7,147 nt of DNA, taken from NCBI GenBank assembly GCA_947462515.1, contig CANHPJ010000086.1, positions 1 to 7,147 on the forward strand. Reading direction: 5' to 3'. This DNA comes from Bacteroidota bacterium. Its GTDB lineage: Bacteria; Bacteroidota; Bacteroidia; JACCXN01. The translations under genes and the position numbers were made by a program. How positions within the stretch are numbered: position 1 is the first letter of the stretch; every line of letters begins with the position of its first letter. Under the pieces are notes generated by a model. That model saw only the letters and a program-made list of their open reading frames with translations. It made no database searches and had not been told where the DNA came from. Of the stretch, positions 1 to 6,530 are shown one piece after another.

Positions 1-1801
1 TATCTTCGAATTTCAGTGTTGAACCATTACCCGATGACTTGAAATTATGTTTAATTGTTGAAGCAGAAAAAATCACAGAGTCAGGACTATTATTGTCATT
101 AAAGCTTTCCCAAAGTTCAATAGGAGTAACAAAAGCGGCTTCGTATACCCTTACTGCGCTATCTAAAGCGGCAGAATTGAAAGACTCAGGCACAGCTGCA
201 GTACTTGCTTTCAATCTTTTTAATGCCCCGGTATAAATCGTTGGAAACAAGATATTGTTATCTATCTGAGAAATTTCACAGTGCATACCATCTCCACCAC
301 TTACCTCCCTAGAGGCTTTAGCTGAATTTCCCTTGTAATTGATATATTGGGTGCCATTATCCTGCGAACCGGCCATTACCTCCCCAGAACCAGAAAAGGC
401 AACAGAATAACACTGCAAGACATTGTAGTTCTTGTTGATAGGCTTGTGCGTTTTTCCTCCATCTACCGATATGGATATTCCCCCATCGGTAATAACATAA
501 ACAGTATTAGGATCTGTTGGATGCCAAACGATGTTATGTTTGTCAGAATGAACGAAATAAGGATTGGCAAACGAGTTTGGAAACTCTGCAGATGTTCTAT
601 ACCATTGACCAGAAACCGGATTAGATTGAATTTTTGTCCATTTCCATAATTCTACACCGCCAAAGTAAAGCTCGTTTTCATTGTGGGGATTTATTCTTAT
701 TATATTATCATACCAACCTTGTTTATTTTCTCCAAAGGGATCAAAAGAAGAACCGCCTGGGCCAATTACTGTCCAAGTATCTCCACCATCGCCTGAATAA
801 TATACGTTCAATAGACTTCCATCTGACTTTGCTGCTGCGGCTACCATAATTTTAGAATTTTTGGGAGCAACATCAAATTCAATTCTAGTAACCATAGATG
901 AACTAGGTAAACCAGATGAAGTCGATTTGACAACGAATGAACCCGATGTTCCATCTTTGGAAATATAAGCCTGTCTGTCCATTGCAACAATAATAGTTCC
1001 ATCATTACTTATGTCAATGTCATGAACATCACCCTGAACTTTGATATATCCTGTTTTCCAGGTTTCTCCCATATCTTCAGATACCTTTAACCCTTCACTT
1101 GTTCCTGCATAAATGATATTCGGATTTGTCGGGTGAGCTTCAATTCTATTAATTATTGACCAAGTTGCCAGTGATGAATTTATGTCTGAAGGAACAGTTG
1201 AAGCAAGTTGTTGAAAGGTATTACCTCCATCTATAGAGCGGAAAACACCTCTTCCAATATTTCCAGTGTAAGCATTATTTCCCGAAGGACGAGCTAAACC
1301 TTCTCCGGTTGCATAATAAATATACCCATTTGCACCCCTTGTAATCCAGGAGATTGCTAAATTTTCTTGCTTGTCGTTTACACTTCTCCAGCTCATACCT
1401 CCATTATCTGATATCCAGAGACCACCTCCAACACCGCCAGCATAGATCCTTTTAGGATTTACAGGATCTATTAAAAATGCACGTGTTCTGCCTCCAACAT
1501 TGTCCGGACCCATTTCATCCCAAACTAAATCCATGCCCCCTTTGGATCGATTGGCAAAAAATTCGCGAACTTCTTTTTCAGATTTTAGAACATCGCTAAG
1601 CTCTATTTTTCCGGTAATTTGATTTTTCTTGATTTGATTATAATATTCTACCGCTCCATTAATTCCTTGCTCAAATAAATCATTTGCGTTTTTCCTGGGA
1701 AAATAAGCATTTGAATCTCCTAAAAACAAATTATATAAGGCGAAGGAAACCCCTGTGGCTGCGATAATAGCGAGTGAAAAACTCAATTTGCGTTTTTTCA
1801 T
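1..1801 (-). CDS. Secreted BNR/VPS10-type (Asp-box) repeat protein, 3' end outside window
   Basis: An uninterrupted frame of 600 codons runs from ATG at 1801 to the left edge; the stop lies outside. The N-terminus (MKKRK, then a hydrophobic stretch to about residue 26) is a signal peptide or membrane anchor without a lipobox Cys. After a linker of about 60 residues comes a GPDNVGGRTR motif (98-107), typical of exported Bacteroidota beta-propeller proteins with BNR/sortilin-like repeats. Asp boxes (S-x-D-x-G-x-T-W type) are visible at 131-138, 189-196, 241-248, 336-343 and, degenerate, 445-452. Each repeat is preceded by a phrase such as HPTNPNIIYAG or DPVNPKRIYAG. AGSQDNGTQ (477-485) and SGGDG (501-505) also fit this family. 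Relatives are often longer and may carry a type IX secretion C-terminal domain, which cannot be seen here. Asp-box folds occur in sialidases, xyloglucanases and binding proteins; no catalytic residues can be assigned, so substrate and activity are unknown. It has its own promoter and lies 112 bp downstream of lipA on the same strand. Confidence 0.88.
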   Translation of the reverse strand, partial: MKKRKLSFSLAIIAATGVSFALYNLFLGDSNAYFPRKNANDLFEQGINGAVEYYNQIKKNQITGKIELSDVLKSEKEVREFFANRSKGGMDLVWDEMGPDNVGGRTRAFLIDPVNPKRIYAGGVGGGLWISDNGGMSWRSVNDKQENLAISWITRGANGYIYYATGEGLARPSGNNAYTGNIGRGVFRSIDGGNTFQQLASTVPSDINSSLATWSIINRIEAHPTNPNIIYAGTSEGLKVSEDMGETWKTGYIKVQGDVHDIDISNDGTIIVAMDRQAYISKDGTSGSFVVKSTSSGLPSSSMVTRIEFDVAPKNSKIMVAAAAKSDGSLLNVYYSGDGGDTWTVIGPGGSSFDPFGENKQGWYDNIIRINPHNENELYFGGVELWKWTKIQSNPVSGQWYRTSAEFPNSFANPYFVHSDKHNIVWHPTDPNTVYVITDGGISISVDGGKTHKPINKNYNVLQCYSVAFSGSGEVMAGSQDNGTQYINYKGNSAKASREVSGGDGMHCEISQIDNNILFPTIYTGALKRLKASTAAVPESFNSAALDSAVRVYEAAFVTPIELWESFNDNNSPDSVIFSASTIKHNFKSSGNGSTLKFED

Positions 1802-1847
1802 AATTTTATAAACTATTTCTTAAAAATTTTTATTCAAAGTCTAACTA

Positions 1848-1879
1848 CAAATATATTTTTTTATTTAAAGCTTAACAAA
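1848..1879 (-). promoter_or_regulatory. Bacteroidota-type promoter of the Asp-box protein gene
   Basis: Read on the minus strand, TTTG (1876-1879) is followed after 20 bases by TATATTTG (1848-1855). This matches the Bacteroidota housekeeping pattern TTTG, 19-21 bases, TAnnTTTG. Transcription would start near 1841-1843, giving a leader of about 40 bases before the ATG at 1801. The site lies in the gap between the lipA stop and this gene, so the gene is probably transcribed independently of lipA. No convincing terminator was seen after lipA, so read-through is possible. Confidence 0.6.
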
Positions 1880-1913
1880 CAAAATTATTGTTTTTTGAGT
1901 TGGCATTATATCT

Positions 1914-2798
1914 TTAAAAAAGGTGTTTTTCGGCATGATAGGATGAGCGAACCAGCGGGCCACTCTCTACATATCTAAAACCTTTTTGAAGTGCAATAGT
2001 TTTATAATATTCGAACTTTTCAGGTGTAATAAATTCTGCTACAGGCAAATGCTTGGCTGTTGGCTGTAAATATTGTCCAACAGTTAAGATGTCTACCCCC
2101 GAATTTCTTAAATCATCAAAAGTTTCAAAAATTTCCGATTCAGCTTCACCCAACCCAAGCATTATACCGCTTTTGGTTTTCATACCGCCATCTTTTAATC
2201 GTTTTAAAGCCTCCAAACTTCTGTCATACTTTGCCTGAACCCTTACCTGTCTGGTTAAGCGTCTAACAGTTTCTAGGTTGTGTGATACAATTTCTGGGGC
2301 AACATCAATTATTCGCTGCAAATTTTCCCATATTCCCTGAAAATCAGGAATCAGTGTCTCTATTGTTGTTTCTGGACATTCTCTTCGGATTGCATTTATT
2401 GTTTCAACCCATATATTAGATCCACCATCTTTTAAATCATCTCTGTCTACCGATGTGATAACGCAGTGCTTCACGTTCATTAACTTAACCGAATTGGCCA
2501 CTTTTTCAGGCTCCAGCAAATCAACGGCTTTGGGTTTCCCGGTGGCAACTGCACAAAATTGACAGGAACGTGTACAAATGTTTCCTAAAATCATGAAGGT
2601 AGCAGTACCAGCTCCCCAGCACTCACCCATATTAGGACAGTTTCCACTTTGGCAAATGGTGTGCAGTTTATGTTCATCAACAAGCTTACGTACTTTGGCA
2701 AACTCTTCTCCTGTTGGAAGTTTTACTCTTAACCAATTTGGTTTTCTGGCACTTTCTTTGGCCAAACCAGTCTGTGTATTATTTGTATTTTCTGGCAT
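1914..2798 (-). CDS. lipA: Lipoyl synthase (radical SAM)
   Basis: LipA inserts two sulfurs at C6 and C8 of the octanoyl group on lipoyl domains of 2-oxoacid dehydrogenases and the glycine cleavage H protein, in the cytoplasm. With the ATG start at 2798 the protein has 294 residues, near the usual 290-320. The auxiliary 4Fe-4S cluster motif C-X4-C-X5-C is at C49, C54 and C60. The radical SAM motif C-X3-C-X2-C is at C75, C79 and C82 (CTRSCQFC). The C-terminal RSSY motif (284-287), which supplies the serine ligand of the auxiliary cluster, is present, as are TSVDRDDL and SHNLETV. All key residues are intact. The frame can be extended upstream to a TTG at 2822, but that would overlap the preceding gene by 20 bases; the ATG lies 4 bases after that gene's stop, so I chose it. 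It is the second gene of a two-gene unit and probably translationally coupled. No lipB is visible in the window. Confidence 0.97.
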   Translation of the reverse strand: MPENTNNTQTGLAKESARKPNWLRVKLPTGEEFAKVRKLVDEHKLHTICQSGNCPNMGECWGAGTATFMILGNICTRSCQFCAVATGKPKAVDLLEPEKVANSVKLMNVKHCVITSVDRDDLKDGGSNIWVETINAIRRECPETTIETLIPDFQGIWENLQRIIDVAPEIVSHNLETVRRLTRQVRVQAKYDRSLEALKRLKDGGMKTKSGIMLGLGEAESEIFETFDDLRNSGVDILTVGQYLQPTAKHLPVAEFITPEKFEYYKTIALQKGFRYVESGPLVRSSYHAEKHLF

Positions 2799-2802
2799 AA
2801 TT

Positions 2803-3534
2803 TTAAAATTCTTTTTTTCCAAAAACTAAACTTAAATAAAATGAAATAAAAACCTGTTTATTAATTGCAGTCGACATGATGGGGATTTTTTTTGAATAGG
2901 CATCCATAACAATACCTGTTTCAATCGCTCTAACCAAATCATCAAAAGACGAATACTCAAAACTTAATCCCAATTTAGCATAAAGACCTGGTTGAAATTT
3001 TAATTCACTGAGTCCTTTTGTGAGTCCCGACCTTCCATATATTTCTCCCCATGACTGTGTTAAAGGATCATATTTTTGAGAAATAATCCTTTTATTATTA
3101 GTCTCATTTTTAATTATATCCAGGTAAATAGGTTTCAATAGTCCCATCGACGATCCTATATAGTAATGGTACCTTACCTCAACTCCTTTTCGCTGATCTT
3201 TTGTATGTAAAGTATTGTGATAACCTATGCCCGTTCTTACTATAGAAAAGGAATTTATTTTACCATAAATAAATTTGTTATCATAGGCAGAGGTGATTTT
3301 GTATTCTTTGGGATGTTTAATATTCAAAACATCAAACTCATAAAATCGTTTTAATTTACCTGTTTTATGAACACCATTCCTATAGAAAAAACCTAATCCT
3401 TTATCGTGAATAAAAACACCCCCATGATTTTCTTTCCTATATAAAATCAAATCTCCTTCAGATCCCTGCTCCTGCTGGGCAAAAATCAAATTGGAAATAA
3501 AAAAAAGAAATATAAATAACTTGAAAAAATTCAT
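2803..3534 (-). CDS. Predicted outer-membrane beta-barrel protein, co-transcribed with lipA
   Basis: The protein has 243 residues. The N-terminus is a clear Sec signal peptide, with a hydrophobic core at 5-17 and a likely cleavage site after A19 (IFA-QQ). The mature part alternates polar and aromatic/hydrophobic residues and has no internal transmembrane helix. It ends in FISFYLSLVFG...F with a C-terminal Phe, as outer-membrane barrels do. Other recognisable stretches are LYRKENHGG near 31, NIKHPKE (71-77), FSIVRTGIGYH (96-106) and FEYSSFDDLVRAIETGI. I recall similar conserved hypothetical proteins in Bacteroidota but know of no assigned function. It precedes lipA by 4 bases, so the two are very probably one transcript. 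The link to lipoate metabolism rests only on this arrangement. The start at 3534 is ATG and gives a complete signal peptide. Confidence 0.82.
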   Translation of the reverse strand: MNFFKLFIFLFFISNLIFAQQEQGSEGDLILYRKENHGGVFIHDKGLGFFYRNGVHKTGKLKRFYEFDVLNIKHPKEYKITSAYDNKFIYGKINSFSIVRTGIGYHNTLHTKDQRKGVEVRYHYYIGSSMGLLKPIYLDIIKNETNNKRIISQKYDPLTQSWGEIYGRSGLTKGLSELKFQPGLYAKLGLSFEYSSFDDLVRAIETGIVMDAYSKKIPIMSTAINKQVFISFYLSLVFGKKEF

Positions 3535-3535
3535 T

Positions 3536-3560
3536 TATATTTGAGTATTACTCAAAATTA
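3536..3560. promoter_or_regulatory. Overlapping divergent promoters on a symmetric palindrome
   Basis: On the plus strand TATATTTG (3536-3543) is a perfect TAnnTTTG -7 element facing the OsmC-like gene. On the minus strand TAATTTTG (3560-3553) is a perfect -7 element facing the outer-membrane protein/lipA unit. Between and overlapping them is the perfect inverted repeat TTTGAGTATTACTCAAA (3540-3556; 7-bp arms, 3-base loop). The terminal TTTG/CAAA of the palindrome supplies the TTTG of both -7 elements. Neither promoter has a clean TTTG at the expected -33 distance, which may mean dependence on an activator. The predicted starts fall near the palindrome centre, with leaders of about 12 bases (minus) and 50 bases (plus). 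A dimeric regulator bound here would affect both directions. The promoters and operator are inferred from pattern only. Confidence 0.5.
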
Positions 3561-3598
3561 CAATTCACAAATTAACGAAAAAAACTTAAACAAAAAGC

Positions 3599-4003
3599 AT
3601 GGAGATAGCTGAAATAAAATATATAGGACATCTGCGCACAGAATCATTGCATCTGAAGTCAGGCGAAAAAATAATTACGGATGCCCCTTTGGATAATCAA
3701 GGTAAAGGAGAAGCATTTTCTCCAACAGATTTACTAGCTGATTCTCTGGCTGCCTGTGCACTAACAGTTATGGGAATTGCAGCAAGAACGCATGGTATTG
3801 AAATGACTGGTACTCAAGTTAAACTATCAAAATTCATGCTTGCCGATCCAAGAAGAGTTGGGAAAATAATTATAGACATTAAGATGCCCAACATCAATTA
3901 TTCAGAAAAAGAAAAATATATCCTTGAGAATGCGGCAAAAACCTGCCCTGTTTCTAAAAGTCTTAATGAAAATTTGATTCAAGAATTCAACTTCTCATAC
4001 TAA
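3599..4003 (+). CDS. OsmC/Ohr-family thiol peroxidase-like protein
   Basis: The protein has 134 residues, the usual size for OsmC-like proteins. Family members reduce organic hydroperoxides with a pair of cysteines in the cytoplasm. Both are present: C53 in the stretch FSPTDLLADSLAAC, which opens the central helix, and C116 in CPVSKSL. The overall pattern (EIKYIGHLRTESLHLKSGE, then PTDLLADSLAACALTVMGI, then CPVSK) resembles the general OsmC/YhfA-like branch rather than classical Ohr, so the true substrate is unsure. The ATG at 3599 is preceded by an A-rich tract; no strong Shine-Dalgarno is visible, as is common in Bacteroidota. The gene is divergent from the lipA unit. Known Ohr enzymes can be recycled by lipoylated proteins, so the neighbourhood may be functional; that is inference. 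No regulator of the OhrR type is in the window. Confidence 0.92.
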   Translation: MEIAEIKYIGHLRTESLHLKSGEKIITDAPLDNQGKGEAFSPTDLLADSLAACALTVMGIAARTHGIEMTGTQVKLSKFMLADPRRVGKIIIDIKMPNINYSEKEKYILENAAKTCPVSKSLNENLIQEFNFSY

Positions 4004-4495
4004 TATTCCGAAAAACACTTTCCCATATTCCTAGAATGACACTTTATTAAACTAATTAATTGATTAGTCATGAGAAAGGTTTTACTAAAACTTATGCTAC
4101 GACAAGATTATTTATGAGCAAATGTCTCGCCAAAAAACTAAAATTGAAAGAATGGAAAATATAAAAAACCATGTTACAAAAAAGATACTATGGTTTAAAC
4201 TAAATTTTTAACAATAACCTGAAAACATCTTTCGGGATAATACAAATAAGTCTTACCCCTTTTAAATTTGATGGCTAAGGGTTTAAAAATGGTAATGAAA
4301 AATTAAACTTTCTCTTTGAAAAACTGAAACCAGCTTTAAAACAGTAAATATAAATCCGCTTTAAAGTTCCTTGCAAACGCTTTTGTGGTATACCAAATAT
4401 AATTTTGAGCTACTTGGTTTTTGTCAAAAAAGCACCATGGAGAATCCCAAAAAACCGGATGTTAATTTTAAGATGAAAGTTATCAATTAAACAAA
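4004..4495. other. Gene-free stretch with possible coding remnants
   Basis: No intact gene is recognisable. One short open stretch on the plus strand, about 4105-4203, reads YDKIIYEQMSRQKTKIER and onward to a stop, hydrophilic and protein-like but with a stop just upstream. Another, 4437-4490, encodes 17 residues from ATG. Neither is recognisable. Together with the pseudogene just downstream, this suggests decayed sequence. No clear hairpin with a T-run follows the OsmC-like gene. An 18-bp palindrome is listed separately. Confidence 0.4.
4051..4068. repeat. 18-bp imperfect palindrome after the OsmC-like gene
   Basis: ACTAATTAATTGATTAGT has perfect 6-bp outer arms (ACTAAT/ATTAGT) and a palindromic AATT centre, with only the pair 4057/4062 mismatched. 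It lies 48 bases after the stop of the OsmC-like gene. It is AT-only in the centre and not followed by a T-run, so it is a poor intrinsic terminator. It could be a protein-binding site or chance in AT-rich DNA. Confidence 0.35.
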
Positions 4496-4793
4496 ATGAA
4501 ATATATTGAACTAAAATCCAAGGAATTGTGGGTTAAAATTATTGACTTTTTACAACAAAATTGGGCTTTAATTGAAAAACGGGATTATAACAATACGGTT
4601 ATGGTATAATTCATTAAAGATGCTCCTGTGAATTTTTGATATACTTGATTTTGAAACATTTGAAAATGCCCAATTAGGTTTAAGAAATAACGGTTTCAAA
4701 AAACACTTTTACGAAAATGAAAATTTCACTGAATTTATAAACACACCGTAAAAACCATATATAGGATCCCAAAGGCCAATTTCTGCATCCTGA
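4496..4793 (+). pseudogene. Broken gene for a small conserved uncharacterised protein
   Basis: The reading begins at ATG 4496 (MKYIELKSKELWVKIIDFL, then QQNWALIEKRDYNNTVMV) and meets TAA at 4607-4609, where TAT (Tyr) would continue into FIKDAPVN. A T-run of five at 4633-4637 has one base too many. After shifting by one, the text goes on with FDILDFETFENAQLGLRNNG, followed by a segment rich in Phe and Glu ending ...FTEFINTP. A second nonsense TAA stands at 4749-4751, where CAA (Gln) would lead into KPYIG. The frame ends at TGA 4791-4793, and a further shift near there is possible. From memory, it resembles small hypothetical bacterial proteins of about 100 residues that share the layout ELW...FL..NWALIE, a VFDxLxF stretch and NGF. 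Their function is not known to me. Three small lesions in otherwise readable text point to recent loss, or less likely to sequencing errors. Confidence 0.7.
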
Positions 4794-4812
4794 GAATATA
4801 AAGAATAATGAA

Positions 4813-5166
4813 TCAGTCATTTTTTGGAGAGGGATACCAATCTCCAAAACCCAATTCAATAAATACATACTCACAGGTTATTTTGCTAATTAATATCTCC
4901 TGATTAACCTTTTCCATCAGAGCCAGGTTCTTATATATTTCCAACAAATAACCTGGGGTTTTATTAGAAAGCTCAGAGTATATTAACATATCATTTTCAA
5001 AATAAAAAACATCCATCATATCATAACCAAAATGAAAGCAAACTTTTGAAGTTTCAATCAAAATGCCTTCACGACTGTATTTTTTACCTTTTATTACTTT
5101 TCCTATTTTCTGAATCTGTTCATTTTGTAGTAATCCATTATTACCACATTTGGCTCTTAATATCAT
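4813..5166 (-). CDS. Uncharacterised protein of 117 residues, second gene of a pair
   Basis: I do not recognise this protein. It starts with ATG at 5166 and has no signal peptide or membrane segment. The N-terminal third is basic (KIGKVIKGKKYSREG). The middle reads like beta strands (ILIETSKVCFHFGYDMMDVFYFENDMLIYSEL in the region of residues 37-68). A helical stretch follows at about 72-90. The C-terminus is rich in aromatic residues and ends GDWYPSPKND. Only two cysteines before the C-terminal one are visible, with no metal-binding pattern. It begins 6 bases after the stop of the 199-residue gene, so the two are almost certainly co-transcribed. Its 3' end lies about 20 bases from the convergent pseudogene. 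A small cytoplasmic partner or immunity-type protein is one possibility, but nothing in the sequence proves it. Confidence 0.6.
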   Translation of the reverse strand: MILRAKCGNNGLLQNEQIQKIGKVIKGKKYSREGILIETSKVCFHFGYDMMDVFYFENDMLIYSELSNKTPGYLLEIYKNLALMEKVNQEILISKITCEYVFIELGFGDWYPSPKND

Positions 5167-5172
5167 ATAAGT

Positions 5173-5772
5173 CTATTTTTCAATGGCATTATTTATATTA
5201 ATAAAGTAAGCTTCACTTGTTCTTATCACATAATCGTTTTTTCCGGCATTCATATCATGGTTTTCCAGATATAAATCAAAGAGTATATTGGTTTTTTTTT
5301 CGGCCAGATTAATTGTAGCCAAAGGGTATACCAAATTGGTTAAATCAGTTAATTCCAATATATCAAACAAAATACCCGATATCTGCCCTGTTATCGTTTC
5401 TTTGATAACTATACTATTACCTAATTCATTTAAATCAATAAATTGATTGGTGATTATCAGGTTATCAAATAACGAAGGAGCTAGCAGCTGATTTACACTT
5501 TTCTTTAAAATGAGGTTTCTTCCATTTTTGATCTCCAAAGTACCTGGCTTTGATAAATCCAAACCCATATAGGAATGAGTATAATTAAGATCCATATAGC
5601 TATTTATGCCAGGTATATTTAAAAAGTCAAAAAAGTCAAGATCAAAAATGGCTAAATCCTTTTCGCAGTTATTATTAATTGAATAATTGCTTAATGCATC
5701 CATAAATGCAGCATCCGGTTTAAAAACCAAATAATTTACACCATAACCAATAATATTTAATTTGATTTTCAA
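5173..5772 (-). CDS. Uncharacterised acidic protein of 199 residues, first gene of a pair
   Basis: I do not recognise this protein. The frame opens at TTG 5772; an in-frame TAA lies two codons upstream, and the next in-frame ATG is 23 codons inside. The start MKIKLNIIGYGVNYLVFKPD looks like a natural N-terminus, so a TTG start is likely. There is no signal peptide and no transmembrane helix. The text is Asn/Asp/Leu-rich with alternating hydrophobic runs (DLAIFDLDFFDFL; LIITNQFIDLNEL; GILFDILELTDLTNLVYPL), suggesting a beta-rich soluble protein. A charged segment, HDMNAGKNDYVIRTSEAYF, lies near the C-terminus. No catalytic motif is evident. Spacing of 6 bases to the 117-residue gene makes an operon. 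The pair lies between a pseudogene and a long gene-free stretch, which fits accessory DNA. Confidence 0.62.
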   Translation of the reverse strand: MKIKLNIIGYGVNYLVFKPDAAFMDALSNYSINNNCEKDLAIFDLDFFDFLNIPGINSYMDLNYTHSYMGLDLSKPGTLEIKNGRNLILKKSVNQLLAPSLFDNLIITNQFIDLNELGNSIVIKETITGQISGILFDILELTDLTNLVYPLATINLAEKKTNILFDLYLENHDMNAGKNDYVIRTSEAYFININNAIEK

Positions 5773-6530
5773 GGTTTACTGCGTTAATAAGTTTAGTTTA
5801 TTAATGTACGTCATTTATTAAAAAACATAACATTTTATTTAATCTTAGGTACACTGTGCTAAACAAAATTAGTATTGCATCAGAAAAAAAGGAATAAAAA
5901 TTGCAAAACACCGATTGTATAAAAGCACTATTAAAATATATAAAAACATATAGAAACCAAGTAATAACTTGAAAATCAATTCAAAATCTATTGAAATCCA
6001 ACACAAAGAAAAAAATTCATTTTGATGTTATAAAACCAAAACAAGTCCGTATTAAACTATACTAAGAAATTAAAAGCTTTATTATCAGCACAAAATAAAA
6101 AAGGAATTAGAGTATTTATCTCATTTTAAAATCAATAAATTTTACAAAAAAACAATCAATTATATTTGGAAAAGTCAATATTTTTTATAACTTTTGTAAA
6201 CGAATTAATTAGAATTTTTTTTTTAAACGAACGAGATTTTCCATCTGGTTTTTTCAATCAATAAAAATTTCCAGGTAATTAATTTAACCTGTTTATAAAC
6301 TTGTAAAAAAATGAGAAAAGGAAAAGTCACCAGTCTGCTTGATATCTGAAAGCATTTAAACTTCCAAATTAAATAACCCGGTTCTGGTATTGAACAAAAT
6401 TAAATTGTGATTGAAAGGTAAAATTTAATACCCTTTTTACCCTATAAAAATCACGAATAAGAATTTTTTTGCCCTATTTTTTTCAAGGTCAGAAAACCTT
6501 TTACAACAACGCAAAAATTGATTTTGTCTT
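5773..6530. other. Long AT-rich gene-free region
   Basis: No ORF on either strand reads as a protein here. The sequence is dominated by A/T tracts, including a run of ten T at 6215-6224. An 8-base direct repeat TAAACGAA occurs at 6197 and 6224. Two weak hairpins are visible. One has arms AAAGGTA (6414-6420) and TACCCTTT (6429-6436) with a one-base bulge, followed by T's. The other has arms AAGGT (6485-6489) and ACCTT (6496-6500). It must hold the promoters of the unknown pair (minus) and of the sigma factor gene (plus). A small RNA cannot be excluded. Confidence 0.5.
5864..5871 (-). promoter_or_regulatory. Possible -7 element for the unknown gene pair
   Basis: On the minus strand TAATTTTG matches TAnnTTTG. 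It would place the transcription start near 5857-5859, about 85 bases before the TTG start. No TTTG or TTG is found at the usual spacing upstream, and such octamers arise by chance in AT-rich DNA, so this is weak. Confidence 0.25.

Noticed and set aside
39..849. Three open frames on the plus strand (39-236, 347-649, 634-849)
   Set aside because: They lie antisense to the 600-codon Asp-box protein, whose translation is continuous and motif-rich; the plus-strand peptides resemble no protein.
2799..2822. TTG start for lipA at 2822
   Set aside because: It would overlap the upstream gene by 20 bases, and an ATG lies 4 bases after that gene's stop; the extra eight residues are not family-like.
2053..2829. 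Open frames on the plus strand opposite lipA
   Set aside because: Antisense shadows of lipA, which carries all family motifs.
4680..4874. Minus-strand 64-residue frame
   Set aside because: It is the antisense of the readable pseudogene text (NGF...FTEFI) and overlaps the end of the 117-residue gene.
4765..4893. Plus-strand frame DPKGQFLHPENIK and onward as an extension of the pseudogene
   Set aside because: Its second half is in exact codon register antisense to the end of the 117-residue gene; the longer, operon-linked minus gene is preferred. A short extension to about 4810 remains possible.
6197..6231. Run of ten T's with the flanking TAAACGAA repeat as a terminator or attachment site
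   Set aside because: No GC-containing stem precedes the T-run, no gene ends there, and an 8-base repeat is expected by chance in such AT-rich DNA.
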